64,000 bases of DNA. Origin: Lysobacteraceae bacterium 2PB. GTDB taxonomy: Bacteria; Pseudomonadota; Gammaproteobacteria; Xanthomonadales; Xanthomonadaceae. The DNA lies in NCBI GenBank assembly GCA_005502915.1, contig SCMT01000004.1, positions 124,001 through 188,000 of the forward strand. Direction: 5' to 3'. Position 1 is the stretch's first letter. Every line of letters begins with the position of its first letter. The position numbers and the translations under genes are program-made. Under the pieces are notes generated by a model. The model did not search any database and was not told the origin of the DNA. It worked only from the letters and a program-made list of their open reading frames with translations. Shown here piece after piece: positions 34,332 to 43,294 of the stretch.

Positions 34332-36200
34332 ATGATTTCCTTCCGCAATTTCGCCCTCCGCCGGGGCGAGCGCCTCCTGCTGTCCGACGTCGACCTGGCC
34401 CTGCATGCCGGCTGGCGGGTGGGCGTGGTCGGCCGCAACGGCACCGGCAAGTCCTCCCTGTTCGCCGCGCTGATGCGCGAGATCGAGCCCGACAAGGGCG
34501 ACCTGGACCTGCCCGGCAAGGCGCGCGTCGCCAGCGTGGCGCAGGAAACCCCGTCCCTGCCCGACCCGGCGCTGGACTTCGTGCTCAGCGGCGACGCCGA
34601 GGTGCATGCGGCGGTGCAGGCCGAGGCGAACGCCTTCGCCGCCGAGGACTGGGAAGCGGTGGCCGAGGCCCACCAGCGGCTGGAGGAGGTCAACGGCTAC
34701 GACGCCAGCGCGCGTGCCGGTCGCCTGCTGCATGGGCTGGGCTTTCCCGCCGAGACCCACCCGAAGGCCGTGTCGGATTTCTCCGGCGGCTGGCGCGTTC
34801 GCCTGAACGTGGCGCGCGCGCTGATGACGCCGAGCGACCTGCTGCTGCTCGACGAACCGACCAACCATCTCGACCTCGATGCGGTGGTGTGGATGGAAGA
34901 GTGGCTGCGCCGCTATCCCGGCACGCTGCTGGTGATCTCGCACGACCGCGAGTTCCTCGACAACGTCACCACCCACACCCTGCACCTGCACGACGGCAAG
35001 GCGAAGCTGTACACCGGCAACTACACCCAGTTCGAGCGCCAGCGCGCCGAACACCTGCGCCAGCAGAACATCGCGTTCGAGAAGGAACAGGCCGAACGCG
35101 CGCACCTGCAGAAGTTCATCGACCGCTTCAAGGCCAAGGCCAGCAAGGCTCGTCAGGCGCAGTCGCGCATGAAGCGCCTGGAGAAGCTGGCCGGCACCGA
35201 GGCGGTGCGCGCCGAGCGCGAGTTCCGCATCGATTTCCCGGCACCGGCGAAGATGCCGTTCGCGCTGATGCGATTGAACGATGCCGATTGCGGTTACGGT
35301 GCCGACGCGACGATCCTGCACAACGTCGGCTTCGGCCTGGAGGCCGGCGACCGCATCGGCCTGCTCGGCCCGAACGGCGCAGGCAAGTCGACGCTGGTGA
35401 AGTCGCTGGTCGGCGAGCTGCCGCTGCTGTCGGGGGAGCGCTATGCGCATCCCGACCTGCGCATCGGCTACTTCGCGCAGCACACCGTGGAATCGCTGGT
35501 CGAAGGCACCTCGCCGATCGACCACCTGCGCGAACTGTCGCCGGATGCGCCGACGCAGGCGTTCCGCGACTTCCTCGGCAAGTGGTATTTCCCCGGCGAC
35601 CGCGCGTTCGAGGTGATCGACGGCTTCTCCGGCGGCGAGAAGGCGCGCCTCGCGCTGGCCCTGATCGCCTGGCGCCAGCCCAACGTGCTGCTGCTCGACG
35701 AACCGACCAACCACCTCGACCTCGACATGCGCGAGGCCCTCGCCGAAGCGTTGAGCGACTTCGACGGCGCGATCGTCATGGTCTCGCACGACCGGCACCT
35801 GATCGGCCTGGTCTGCGACAAGTTCGTGCGCGTCGCCGACGGCGTGGTCGAACCCTTCGACGGCGACCTCGACGAATACGCCGCCTGGCTGCGCTCGCGC
35901 AGCGGCAGCGAGCAGAAGAAGGGCGAGGCCAGGGCGCAGGTGAAGGCGCCCGCAGCGCCGCCCGCACCCGCGCCGGCGCCCGCCACGCCCACGAAGAAGA
36001 TCAACCCGCACAAGCTCGCCAAGGCCGAAGCCCGCGTCGCCGAGATCGAAGCGAAGCTGGCCGACATCGAAACGGCCCTGGCCGATCCCGCCGCCTACGC
36101 CGACGGCGGCAAGCGCGCCAACGACCTCGGCCGCGAGCAGCAGGCGCTGCGCGCGCAGCTCGAATCGGCCGAAGCGGAGCTGCTCGCGCTCTACGGCTGA
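34332..36200 (+). CDS. yheS: ABC-F family ATP-binding protein YheS
   Basis: The 622-residue protein has two ABC ATPase cassettes (Walker A GRNGTGKSS and GPNGAGKST; signatures FSGGWRVRL and FSGGEKARL; Walker B LLLLDEPTNHLDLD twice). They are separated by the ABC-F linker (KFIDRFKAKASKARQAQSR). A Pro/Ala-rich hinge leads to a C-terminal coiled coil. ABC-F proteins act on ribosomes, not in transport; YheS helps particular nascent chains or stalled ribosomes. A taaaat -10-like box lies about 45 bp upstream. Confidence 0.93.
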   Translation: MISFRNFALRRGERLLLSDVDLALHAGWRVGVVGRNGTGKSSLFAALMREIEPDKGDLDLPGKARVASVAQETPSLPDPALDFVLSGDAEVHAAVQAEANAFAAEDWEAVAEAHQRLEEVNGYDASARAGRLLHGLGFPAETHPKAVSDFSGGWRVRLNVARALMTPSDLLLLDEPTNHLDLDAVVWMEEWLRRYPGTLLVISHDREFLDNVTTHTLHLHDGKAKLYTGNYTQFERQRAEHLRQQNIAFEKEQAERAHLQKFIDRFKAKASKARQAQSRMKRLEKLAGTEAVRAEREFRIDFPAPAKMPFALMRLNDADCGYGADATILHNVGFGLEAGDRIGLLGPNGAGKSTLVKSLVGELPLLSGERYAHPDLRIGYFAQHTVESLVEGTSPIDHLRELSPDAPTQAFRDFLGKWYFPGDRAFEVIDGFSGGEKARLALALIAWRQPNVLLLDEPTNHLDLDMREALAEALSDFDGAIVMVSHDRHLIGLVCDKFVRVADGVVEPFDGDLDEYAAWLRSRSGSEQKKGEARAQVKAPAAPPAPAPAPATPTKKINPHKLAKAEARVAEIEAKLADIETALADPAAYADGGKRANDLGREQQALRAQLESAEAELLALYG

Positions 36201-36217
36201 GCGCGACCACCGCTCTT

Positions 36218-36775
36218 TCAGGTTGACGGGGATTCCAGACCGAGCAGGCAGTCTTCGTCGGGCAGTTCGCCGGCCCGGTGTGGCGGCTGGTAGAGCGCGT
36301 AGAGCGCGGTTTCTTCCAGCGCGATGCGGTCGCCCAGCAGCGACGCGATCACGTCCAGGTCCCGCAGGAAGGCCTCGCGCGTGGCCGGCGTGACCCCGAG
36401 TTCGTTATAGCGGCGTGCGAACAGCGCCACCATCCGCGCGATCCCCGCCATGCGCGCGCGGGCGCGCTCCAGGCGTTCGGACACCAGTGGGTCGTCGCGC
36501 AGGGCCCGTTCGACGTAGGCGTAGAAATGCACGTCCTCGTCTTCGATGTGACGCAGCAGGTCGATGCGGAAACGCCCCAGCGCCGCCGGGATCTTCGCGA
36601 ACTGACGATGGCGCGCATGGTCCTCCAGCCGGGCCAGCGTGGCCTGCAGCGTGGCGTGGTCCGCCGACAGGTGCTTGACCAGGTCGGGGTCGTACGCGAA
36701 GCGCGGATCGACGTTTCCCAGGTGAGGCGCGTGGAAGGGGGCGTCTTCGGTATCGCGGATGTGGAGCGAAAGCAT
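36218..36775 (-). CDS. Hemerythrin (HHE) domain-containing protein
   Basis: The 185-residue helical protein has HHE metal-ligand segments: HLSADHATL, LLRHIEDEDVHFYAYVE and DRIALEETALYAL. Such domains bind a diiron centre that senses or stores oxygen, iron or nitric oxide. The ATG at 36775 was chosen for its aaggaa ribosome site 8 nt upstream; the longer frame adds 62 basic, low-complexity residues that look like non-coding sequence. It converges closely with yheS. A 600-bp non-coding region lies upstream. Confidence 0.82.
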   Translation of the reverse strand: MLSLHIRDTEDAPFHAPHLGNVDPRFAYDPDLVKHLSADHATLQATLARLEDHARHRQFAKIPAALGRFRIDLLRHIEDEDVHFYAYVERALRDDPLVSERLERARARMAGIARMVALFARRYNELGVTPATREAFLRDLDVIASLLGDRIALEETALYALYQPPHRAGELPDEDCLLGLESPST

Positions 36776-37377
36776 GGATCTGGTTCCTTGGGCCGTCTGC
36801 CCGGCGGTCTGTGCGCGTCGATCTCGTTCATGGCGTGCACGGCGTCGATGCGCTCCAGCTCCGTGCCCACGAAGCGTCTTGCGGCGCTCCGGTGAACGCT
36901 TCCGCAAGCCCGATGCCAGACATCGCGCGGAATCTGTGGGTGTCGTCGCATAACGGGGCATGCGGCGCCTCGATGGCGTCGTGCCTGCCGTTCGCGACTG
37001 TGCACGATCAGGCCGATGCGTCGTGATCGAGCCCCTTCATCCTGGTCGCCAGGCCCTTGCGGCGATGCCGAACAGCGTGTTCGGCACCTCAGGCAAGGCG
37101 TTTCCGGTGTTGTCCACCTCCGGAGTGACGCGACGGGGCAGATTGCGGCGGCAGCGACATCGGCATGGGCCGCATCGTGCGATTTGCGCGGCAGGATGTG
37201 GTCGTCCGCGTCGGTTCGATAGGTGGGCTGGATGGTCGCGAGGCTTTGCATCGATCCGGTGTCGATGCGGGCGCCTGACCACTCGGCGAATGCGCGGGGC
37301 TTGAATCCGGGGCGCCGGGCCCCAGAATGGCGGCCACCGGCGGATTCCCGGCGGCCCACGACGAACCCAGCACACCC
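36776..37377. other. Intergenic region (602 bp) with no convincing gene
   Basis: Short open frames on both strands give only Arg/Pro-rich, low-complexity peptides, and I see no homology. The one clear feature is a perfect 9-bp inverted repeat, tgccgaaca / tgttcggca (37066-37086, 3-nt spacer). It separates the hemerythrin gene from rightward fmdB and must hold both promoters. Confidence 0.6.
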
Positions 37378-37665
37378 ATGCCCATCTACGCCTTCGAATG
37401 CGAAGCCTGCGGTCACGCCTTCGACCGCCTGCAGAAACTGTCCGACCCCGATCCGGCCGAATGCCCGTCCTGCGGTGCGCCGCGGGTCAAGCGCCAGCTG
37501 ACCGCGCCTTCGTTCCGGCTGGCCGGTGGCGGGTGGTACGAGACCGATTTCAAGAAGGACGGCGACAAGAAGCGCAACCTGGCCGAGTCGCCCTCCGGCG
37601 GCGGCAAGTCTGACGCCGCGCCCGCGCCCGCGGCTGCTCCTGCGCCGTCGTCGTCATCGACATGA
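37378..37665 (+). CDS. FmdB family zinc-ribbon protein
   Basis: The 95-residue protein begins with MPIYAFECEACGHAFDRLQ and has a second Cys pair in CPSCGAP, so it forms a four-Cys zinc ribbon. A Ser/Ala/Pro-rich tail follows. FmdB-type proteins are putative regulators of unknown target and commonly head the aspS region in gammaproteobacteria. Its stop overlaps the start of the next gene (ATGA). Confidence 0.88.
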   Translation: MPIYAFECEACGHAFDRLQKLSDPDPAECPSCGAPRVKRQLTAPSFRLAGGGWYETDFKKDGDKKRNLAESPSGGGKSDAAPAPAAAPAPSSSST

Positions 37666-38357
37666 CCGGCCGCCGCCTGCGTCGCGGTGCGTGCGGCGGC
37701 CTGCTGGTCGCCCTGCTGGCGGGGTGTGCCTCGACGCCTGCACCACCGCAGTCGCCCGCAGCTGCGGACGTGCCGTCGCCGGCCCTGGCCGGCCATGCGG
37801 ATCTGCCCCTCCAGGCGTCGATCGATGCCTTCCTGGCGGGCCTGGCGCGTCGCTGCGGACAGGCGTACGCCGGCGTGGTCGAGATCGACGTGCCCGAGAC
37901 CGCCGATTCGCCCTTCGCCGGCAAGCCGCTGGTGATGCATGTGCGCGAATGCGGGCGAGATGCGGTGCGGGTGCCGTTCCATGTCGGCGACGACCGCTCG
38001 CGCACCTGGGTGTTCACGCGGACGTCGTCGGGATTGCGGTTCAAGCACGATCACCGCCACGCCGATGGCAGCCCGGATGCGTTGACGATGTACGGCGGCG
38101 ACGCGGCCGTGGCCCGTGCCCCGGCGCCATCGTCGCTGCGGATCGCCTTCCCGGTGGACGCGGAGTCGATCGCGATGTTCCAGGCCGGCGGTCGCGCGGT
38201 GTCGACGACCAATACCTGGGCGGTGGAGCTGTCCGGCAACCGCTTCGTCTACGAGTTGTCGAGGCCGGGCGGTCGCCTGTTCCGCGTGGTCTTCGACCTC
38301 GACCGGCCGATCTCCGTGCCGCCGCCGCCCTGGGGGGCCGGGGATGTCGTGCCCTGA
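37662..38357 (+). CDS. Hypothetical lipoprotein
   Basis: The 231-residue protein has a lipoprotein signal with lipobox LLAGC (Cys ~22) and then a Pro/Ala linker. The mature domain contains two further Cys (RRCGQAY, RECGRDA) and no recognised family. It overlaps fmdB by 4 bp and is likely coexpressed. It ends at a strong terminator, so it is not part of the aspS transcript. Function unknown. Confidence 0.72.
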   Translation: MTGRRLRRGACGGLLVALLAGCASTPAPPQSPAAADVPSPALAGHADLPLQASIDAFLAGLARRCGQAYAGVVEIDVPETADSPFAGKPLVMHVRECGRDAVRVPFHVGDDRSRTWVFTRTSSGLRFKHDHRHADGSPDALTMYGGDAAVARAPAPSSLRIAFPVDAESIAMFQAGGRAVSTTNTWAVELSGNRFVYELSRPGGRLFRVVFDLDRPISVPPPPWGAGDVVP

Positions 38358-38372
38358 CGACCTGCATCAACG

Positions 38373-38398
38373 ACAAGCCCCGCCGAAGCGGGGCTTGT
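38373..38398. terminator. Bidirectional terminator hairpin
   Basis: An 11-bp perfect stem (acaagccccgc / gcggggcttgt) with a cgaa tetraloop lies between the rightward lipoprotein gene and the leftward DUF3011 gene. Both transcripts end here. Confidence 0.85.
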
Positions 38399-38420
38399 GC
38401 GTTTCCGGGGAAGGCTGCGG

Positions 38421-39359
38421 TCAGCGCGCCCCGAACCGGGCGCGGCAGCCGCGGTTCACCCACAGGCCGTTGCGCCAGTCGTAGCCCCAGCTGCTGCCTT
38501 CGATGCAGGGGCTGTCGGACAGCTGCTGGATCAGGCGCGGCACGCCGCGATTCCGGTCCCAGGCGCAGGTGGTGTAGCGGTTGTTCTCGCTGGTGCAGGT
38601 CACGCTGTAGTCGCCGCCCCAGCCGCCGCCGTTGCGGTCGACACGGAAGATGCCGCGGCAGCCGTTGTCGACCCACAGATAGCCGTTGCGCAGGCCCCAG
38701 TTCTGGCCTTCGCGACACGCGGTGTCGGACAGCTGGCGCACTAGGCGCGGGGTGCCGTAGAGGTTCGAACCGCACTGCCGGTAGCGGCCATCGGCGCTTT
38801 CGCAGCGGATGTCGGTACCGATACCGCCCCCGCCGTTGTCCCAGCGCGCTTCGCGGAATTCCGCGCGGCAGCCGCCACGCACCCAGACCTGGCCATTGCC
38901 GCTGGACCAGTTCTGGCCTTCGTTGCATGGCGTTCCCGACAACTGGCGCGCCAGTTCCGAGCGACCGCGCCACGGGGTGCGGCAGGTCTGCTGGCGGTTG
39001 TCGCGGCTTTCGCAGCGGATCGTATTGCCGTTGCCCTGGCCGGGCGGGTAGTTGCCGCCGCCCTGATAGCCCAGCGATTCGGCGATGTCGGCCTTCACGC
39101 GGCTGAAGGTCCAGCGCGAGAGCCGGACCTGGTCGAGATAGAAACGCATCTGGTCTTCGGGAATGCGCCGACCGCCGGACTGGTCCGAATATTCCAGCGC
39201 GATCACCCGGCGCTGCTCGGAAGGCGACAGCTCCCAGAGGCGTTCCGGCGCGTAGGCGCGCGCGCCGATCTGGGCGTGTGCGGAAGTGATCGGCAGGGCC
39301 GCGACGACGGCGCCGGCCAGGGTTGCGGACAGCAACAACGGGATCGTGAACCGTGTCAT
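38421..39359 (-). CDS. Secreted DUF3011 protein with three repeats (312 aa)
   Basis: A signal peptide ends at SAHA (residue 29). A unique helical segment (~30-100) and a Gly/Asn/Pro linker follow, then three ~55-residue DUF3011 repeats at about 114-168, 184-238 and 253-309. Each repeat has four Cys in the pattern CES...C...(R/Q)QLSD.PC..G..W...WV..GCR..F, so about six disulfides and a periplasmic or extracellular location are expected. ATG 39359 has a gggaga site 8 nt upstream. Function unknown. A paralogue lies 67 bp upstream. Confidence 0.85.
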   Translation of the reverse strand: MTRFTIPLLLSATLAGAVVAALPITSAHAQIGARAYAPERLWELSPSEQRRVIALEYSDQSGGRRIPEDQMRFYLDQVRLSRWTFSRVKADIAESLGYQGGGNYPPGQGNGNTIRCESRDNRQQTCRTPWRGRSELARQLSGTPCNEGQNWSSGNGQVWVRGGCRAEFREARWDNGGGGIGTDIRCESADGRYRQCGSNLYGTPRLVRQLSDTACREGQNWGLRNGYLWVDNGCRGIFRVDRNGGGWGGDYSVTCTSENNRYTTCAWDRNRGVPRLIQQLSDSPCIEGSSWGYDWRNGLWVNRGCRARFGAR

Positions 39360-39426
39360 GCGTGCGTCTCCCATCGGTGGGGCGGAAGGAGGCGTCCCGA
39401 CACCCGGCCGGGACGCCGATCGTGGG

Positions 39427-40092
39427 TCAGCGTACTCCGAATCGGCCGCGGCAGCCTTCGTCGACCCAGAGGCCGGCGCGCTTGTCGTAGCCCCAGCTGC
39501 GGCCCTGCACGCAGGGCGACTTCGACAGGGTTTCGAGCAGGCTGGGCTTGCCCTTGCGTGCGTCCCAGGCGCAGCTGGCGCGGCGGCCGTTCTCGCTGGC
39601 GCAGGTCGCGCTGTAGCGGCCGCTGCTCTCGCCGACGCGGAATTCGCCGCGGCAGCCCTTGTCGACCCAGATCGAACCGTTGCGCAGGCCCCAGCTGACG
39701 CCCTGCTGGCAGGGCGTGTCCGAAAGCTGGCGGATCAGGTCGGGATTGCCGTAGAGATTGCTGCCGCAGGTCTTGTACTTGCCGTCGGAGCTCTCGCACT
39801 TGATGACCTTGCCGCTGTATTGCGGGCCGAACTCGGCGCGGCAGCCGCCGGACACCCAGACCTTGCCCGGGCTCGCGCCCCAGGTGCTGCCCTTCACGCA
39901 GCGGGTGTCGGACAGCTGGCGGGTCAGTTCGGTCTGGCCCGGCCACTTGGTGTCGCAGGTCTCGCGGCGGTTGTCCTTGCTCTCGCAGCGCACGCTGTCC
40001 TTGCTGCCGAACTGGGCGTGCGCCTCGGGGGCGGCCGACCAGGCGAGGCCGACCATCGCACACAGGGTGAGGGTCCGGAAGAGGGTCGTCAT
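39427..40092 (-). CDS. Secreted DUF3011 protein with three repeats (221 aa)
   Basis: A signal peptide ([19 protein letters not shown]) leads into three DUF3011 repeats at about 34-88, 97-151 and 162-218, each with four Cys. The repeats match those of the downstream paralogue position by position: repeat 2 shares CGSNLYG, repeat 3 shares SWGYD..R.GLWV. The helical N-terminal segment of the paralogue is missing. A ggatcc-adjacent site precedes the ATG. The two genes are in tandem and likely one operon. Function unknown. Confidence 0.85.
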   Translation of the reverse strand: MTTLFRTLTLCAMVGLAWSAAPEAHAQFGSKDSVRCESKDNRRETCDTKWPGQTELTRQLSDTRCVKGSTWGASPGKVWVSGGCRAEFGPQYSGKVIKCESSDGKYKTCGSNLYGNPDLIRQLSDTPCQQGVSWGLRNGSIWVDKGCRGEFRVGESSGRYSATCASENGRRASCAWDARKGKPSLLETLSKSPCVQGRSWGYDKRAGLWVDEGCRGRFGVR

Positions 40093-40226
40093 GGGGGATC
40101 CTTGGCTGGGTTGGGGGATCGTGCCGGCCGCCCGGTGGACGAGGCCAAGGCACGCGGCCGGCGCAACCGCTAAAATGTCGGGTCCCTCCGGCCTCTGCCG
40201 GGCGATCCTACCCCGGAGCTTCCCCC

Positions 40227-41987
40227 ATGCGCACCCATTTCTGCGGTCTCGTTCACGAGACCCTCATCGGCCAGACCGTCACCGTTTGCGGCTGGGTCAA
40301 CAAGGCCCGCGTCCAGAGCCACCAGGCCTTCGTCGACGTGCGCGACCATGAAGGCATCGTGCAGGTGCTGGTGGAAAGCGACCAGCCCGAACTGTTCGCG
40401 ATCGCCGGGACGCTGGGCGCCGAGGACGCGGTGCGCGTGACCGGTACCGTCCGCGCGCGCTATGCGCCGAACGACAAGATCCGCACCGGCAAGATCGAGA
40501 TCGTGCCGACCGCCATCGAGGTGCTGAACAAGGCCGAGGCCCTGCCGTTCCATGCCCACGAGAACCCGGGCGAGGACGTGCGCCTGAAATACCGCTACCT
40601 CGACCTGCGCCGCCCGGAGATGCAGCAGGCCATGCGCACGCGCATCCGCCTGGTGCAGGCACTGCGCCGCTGGCTGGACGCGCGCGGCTTCCAGGACATC
40701 GAAACGCCGATCCTGACCAAGGCCACGCCCGAGGGCGCGCGCGACTTCCTGGTGCCGGCGCGCATGCATCCGGGCGAGTTCTACGCGCTGCCGCAGTCGC
40801 CGCAGCTGTTCAAGCAGATCCTGATGATGGCGGGCTTCGACCGCTACTACCAGATCGCGCGCTGCTTCCGCGACGAGGCCCTGCGCGCCGACCGCCAGCT
40901 GGAATTCACCCAGCTCGACATGGAGTTCGCGTGGGTGGGCGAACGCGACGTGCAGGACACCACCGAAGCGATGATCCGCGAGGTGTTCAGGGAAGTGATG
41001 GACGTGGAGCTCGGCGAATTCCCGCGCATGACCTATGCCGAGGCGATGCGTCGCTACGGTTCCGACAAGCCGGACCTGCGCATCGCGCTGGAATTCGTCG
41101 ACATCGCCGAGCTGGTCAAGACCTGCGAGTTCAAGGTGTTCACCGACTGGGCGAACCATGAGGACGGTCGTGTGATCGCGCTGCGCGCGCCCGGCGCCGG
41201 CGCGTTCTCGCGCAAGCAGATCGACGAGTGCGGCGCGCACGCCGCCAAGTACGGCGCCAAGGGCCTGGCGTGGATGAAGATCGAGGATGCGTCGAAGGGC
41301 CGCGATGGCATCAACTCGCCGATCGCCAAGTTCCTCGACGACGCCACGCTGGCTGCCATCGTGCAGGCCACCGGCGCCCAGACCGGCGACGCGATCTTCT
41401 TCGGCGCCGCCGACTACAAGACCGCCAGCGACTTCATGGGCGCGCTGCGCCTGAAGCTGGGCAAGGACCTGAACCTCGTGGAAGACGGCTGGAAGCCGCT
41501 GTGGGTCGTCGACTTCCCGATGTTCGAATGGGACGCCGAGGCGCAGCGCTACGTCGCCCTGCATCATCCCTTCACCGCGCCGGCCGTGGACGACATCGAC
41601 GACCTGCGCGCGAACGCGAAGACCGCGGTGTCGCGCGGCTACGACATGGTGCTGAACGGCAACGAGATCGGTGGCGGTTCGATCCGTATCCACAACTCGG
41701 CGATGCAGAGCGCGGTGTTCGACCTGCTGGGCATCGGCAAGGAGGAAGCGGAGCTGAAGTTCGGCTTCCTGCTCGACGCGCTGAAGTACGGCGCGCCGCC
41801 GCACGGCGGCATCGCCTTCGGCATCGACCGCATCGCCGCGCTGATGGCTGGCAGCGAATCGATCCGCGACGTCATCGCCTTCCCGAAGACCACCACCGCG
41901 CAGTGCCTGATGACCGGCGCGCCGTCGCCGATCCCCGACGCGCAGCTGGCCGAGGTGCATGTGCAGGTGAGGCCGACCGAGGCTTGA
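40227..41987 (+). CDS. aspS: Aspartyl-tRNA synthetase
   Basis: The 586-residue class II synthetase has an OB-fold anticodon-binding domain ([23 protein letters not shown]). Motif 2 is [20 protein letters not shown] and motif 3 is [16 protein letters not shown]. The inserted GAD domain lies between. It charges tRNA-Asp in the cytoplasm. A taaaat -10-like box at 40171-40176 lies 50 bp upstream. A REP doublet follows the stop. Confidence 0.97.
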   Translation: MRTHFCGLVHETLIGQTVTVCGWVNKARVQSHQAFVDVRDHEGIVQVLVESDQPELFAIAGTLGAEDAVRVTGTVRARYAPNDKIRTGKIEIVPTAIEVLNKAEALPFHAHENPGEDVRLKYRYLDLRRPEMQQAMRTRIRLVQALRRWLDARGFQDIETPILTKATPEGARDFLVPARMHPGEFYALPQSPQLFKQILMMAGFDRYYQIARCFRDEALRADRQLEFTQLDMEFAWVGERDVQDTTEAMIREVFREVMDVELGEFPRMTYAEAMRRYGSDKPDLRIALEFVDIAELVKTCEFKVFTDWANHEDGRVIALRAPGAGAFSRKQIDECGAHAAKYGAKGLAWMKIEDASKGRDGINSPIAKFLDDATLAAIVQATGAQTGDAIFFGAADYKTASDFMGALRLKLGKDLNLVEDGWKPLWVVDFPMFEWDAEAQRYVALHHPFTAPAVDDIDDLRANAKTAVSRGYDMVLNGNEIGGGSIRIHNSAMQSAVFDLLGIGKEEAELKFGFLLDALKYGAPPHGGIAFGIDRIAALMAGSESIRDVIAFPKTTTAQCLMTGAPSPIPDAQLAEVHVQVRPTEA

Positions 41988-42000
41988 TCGACACGCTGTT

Positions 42001-42067
42001 GTAGAGCGGATCGAAGATCCGCTGCACAACGTTCCGGAGACGGGGTAGCGGATCTTCGATCCGCTCT
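42001..42067. repeat. GTAG-type REP doublet with a perfect 21-bp inverted repeat
   Basis: The arms 42003-42023 and 42047-42067 are exact reverse complements (agcggatcttcgatccgctct on the right, shown without one base of context). Each arm is itself palindromic (gcggatc gaa gatccgc). GTAG precedes each unit (42001-42004 nearly, as gtag; 42045-42048), as in the SMAG REPs of Stenotrophomonas. The spacer is 23 nt. It lies between aspS and a GNAT gene and could terminate aspS or stabilise its mRNA. Confidence 0.8.
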
Positions 42068-42087
42068 GCAAGACAGGATCATCCGCC

Positions 42088-42618
42088 ATGCCGTATGCCA
42101 TCCGCCGCGCCACCCCCGCCGATGCCGAGCGCGTGGCCGACCTCGCCTGTCGCTGTTTCACCGAGACCTTCGGACACCTGTATCCGCCGGAGGATCTCGT
42201 GTATTTCCTGGCGGTCAGCTACACGCCGGAGACCCAGCGCGAGGCGCTGGAGGATCCGCGCTGCGCGATCTGGCTGCTGGAAGATGGCGACGAGGCGATC
42301 GGCCATGTCTACGTCGGGCCCTGCGGCCTGCCGCATCCGGACGCGGACGAGACGCACGGCGAGATCAAGCGGCTCTACATCCTCAGTCACGCCCACAACG
42401 GCGGATGGGGCGCGCGGTTGATGCAGACCGCGATGGACTGGCTGCTGCGCGACGGCCCGCGCACGCTGTGGGTGGGCGTCTGGAGCGAGAACTTCGGCGC
42501 GCAGCGTTTCTACGCGCGCTACGGCTTCGAGAAGGCCGGCGAGTACCTGTTCCCGGTCGGCCAGACCAACGACCACGAATTCATTTTCCGGCGTGATGCG
42601 GATGCGCCGCGCGACTGA
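42088..42618 (+). CDS. GNAT family N-acetyltransferase
   Basis: The 176-residue protein is a single GNAT domain. The acetyl-CoA pyrophosphate loop is HAHNGGWGARLMQTAM and the late strand-helix is ENFGAQRFYARYGFEKAGEY. The substrate is unknown. It is the first of three genes placed between aspS and yebC, where many gammaproteobacteria have none. The following gene starts 25 bp later. Confidence 0.88.
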   Translation: MPYAIRRATPADAERVADLACRCFTETFGHLYPPEDLVYFLAVSYTPETQREALEDPRCAIWLLEDGDEAIGHVYVGPCGLPHPDADETHGEIKRLYILSHAHNGGWGARLMQTAMDWLLRDGPRTLWVGVWSENFGAQRFYARYGFEKAGEYLFPVGQTNDHEFIFRRDADAPRD

Positions 42619-42642
42619 GCACGGGTGCCTGCGGAGCCCGGC

Positions 42643-43209
42643 ATGAGGGCCATCCTGATCGGCGATTCCATACGCATGAATGCGCAGCCTTTCGTTCGCG
42701 ATCGGCTGCCAGCCGAGGTCTCGCTGATCGCGCCCGCGGAGAACTGCGGATCGTCGGAAGTCGTGCGTGCGCGCCTTCGCGAGTGGCTGCCTGCGGAGTC
42801 GTGCGACGTGGTCCACATCAACTGCGGCCTGCACGATATCCGGTACGACCCCGGCCGGCTGCGACCGGTCAGTCTTCCGCATGAATATGCCGAGAATCTC
42901 CGCGCGATCTTCGCGGTGCTCGTGCGGACCTGCGCCAGGGTGGTGTGGGCCACGAGTACGCCGATCGACGAGGTGCGACACAACATCGCCAAGGCGTCCA
43001 GGCGCTATCGGATCGATCTGCTCGAGTACAATCGCATTTCCATCGAAATCGCGGATGCGTTCGGCATCCGGATCCACGATCTGCATGCGCGCCTGATGCA
43101 GGCGCCGATCGATGCCCTGCTGCTGCCCGATGGCGTGCATTACACCGGGGCCGGCAACGAACTGATCGGAGGCTGCATCGCCGAGGCGATCCTCTCGGCG
43201 ACCGATTGA
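42643..43209 (+). CDS. SGNH/GDSL-type hydrolase
   Basis: The 188-residue protein starts MRAILIGDSIRMN (block I nucleophile Ser) and ends with DGVHYTGAGN (block V Asp-His). Block III is NCGLHDIR rather than the usual G-x-N-D, a small deviation. It should be an esterase or acyl hydrolase; no signal peptide is visible. ATG 42643 follows a cggag site. It lies between the GNAT and lipase-like genes. Confidence 0.82.
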   Translation: MRAILIGDSIRMNAQPFVRDRLPAEVSLIAPAENCGSSEVVRARLREWLPAESCDVVHINCGLHDIRYDPGRLRPVSLPHEYAENLRAIFAVLVRTCARVVWATSTPIDEVRHNIAKASRRYRIDLLEYNRISIEIADAFGIRIHDLHARLMQAPIDALLLPDGVHYTGAGNELIGGCIAEAILSATD

Positions 43210-43294
43210 GCGCGGAACTGCCCTGGACGATCGTGGTCTTGTCGATCGGTGCGACGATGCCCATGTCATCGTCATCTCCCGTGAATGGTGCCCC

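Noticed and set aside
34143-36011. Upstream extension of the TonB-dependent receptor frame opposite yheS
   Set aside because: The signal peptide and TonB box sit at the 34142 start, and the extension is the shadow of yheS.
37037-37385. Leftward frames upstream of fmdB (98-112 aa)
   Set aside because: Arg/Pro-rich composition without homology or ribosome site; considered non-coding.
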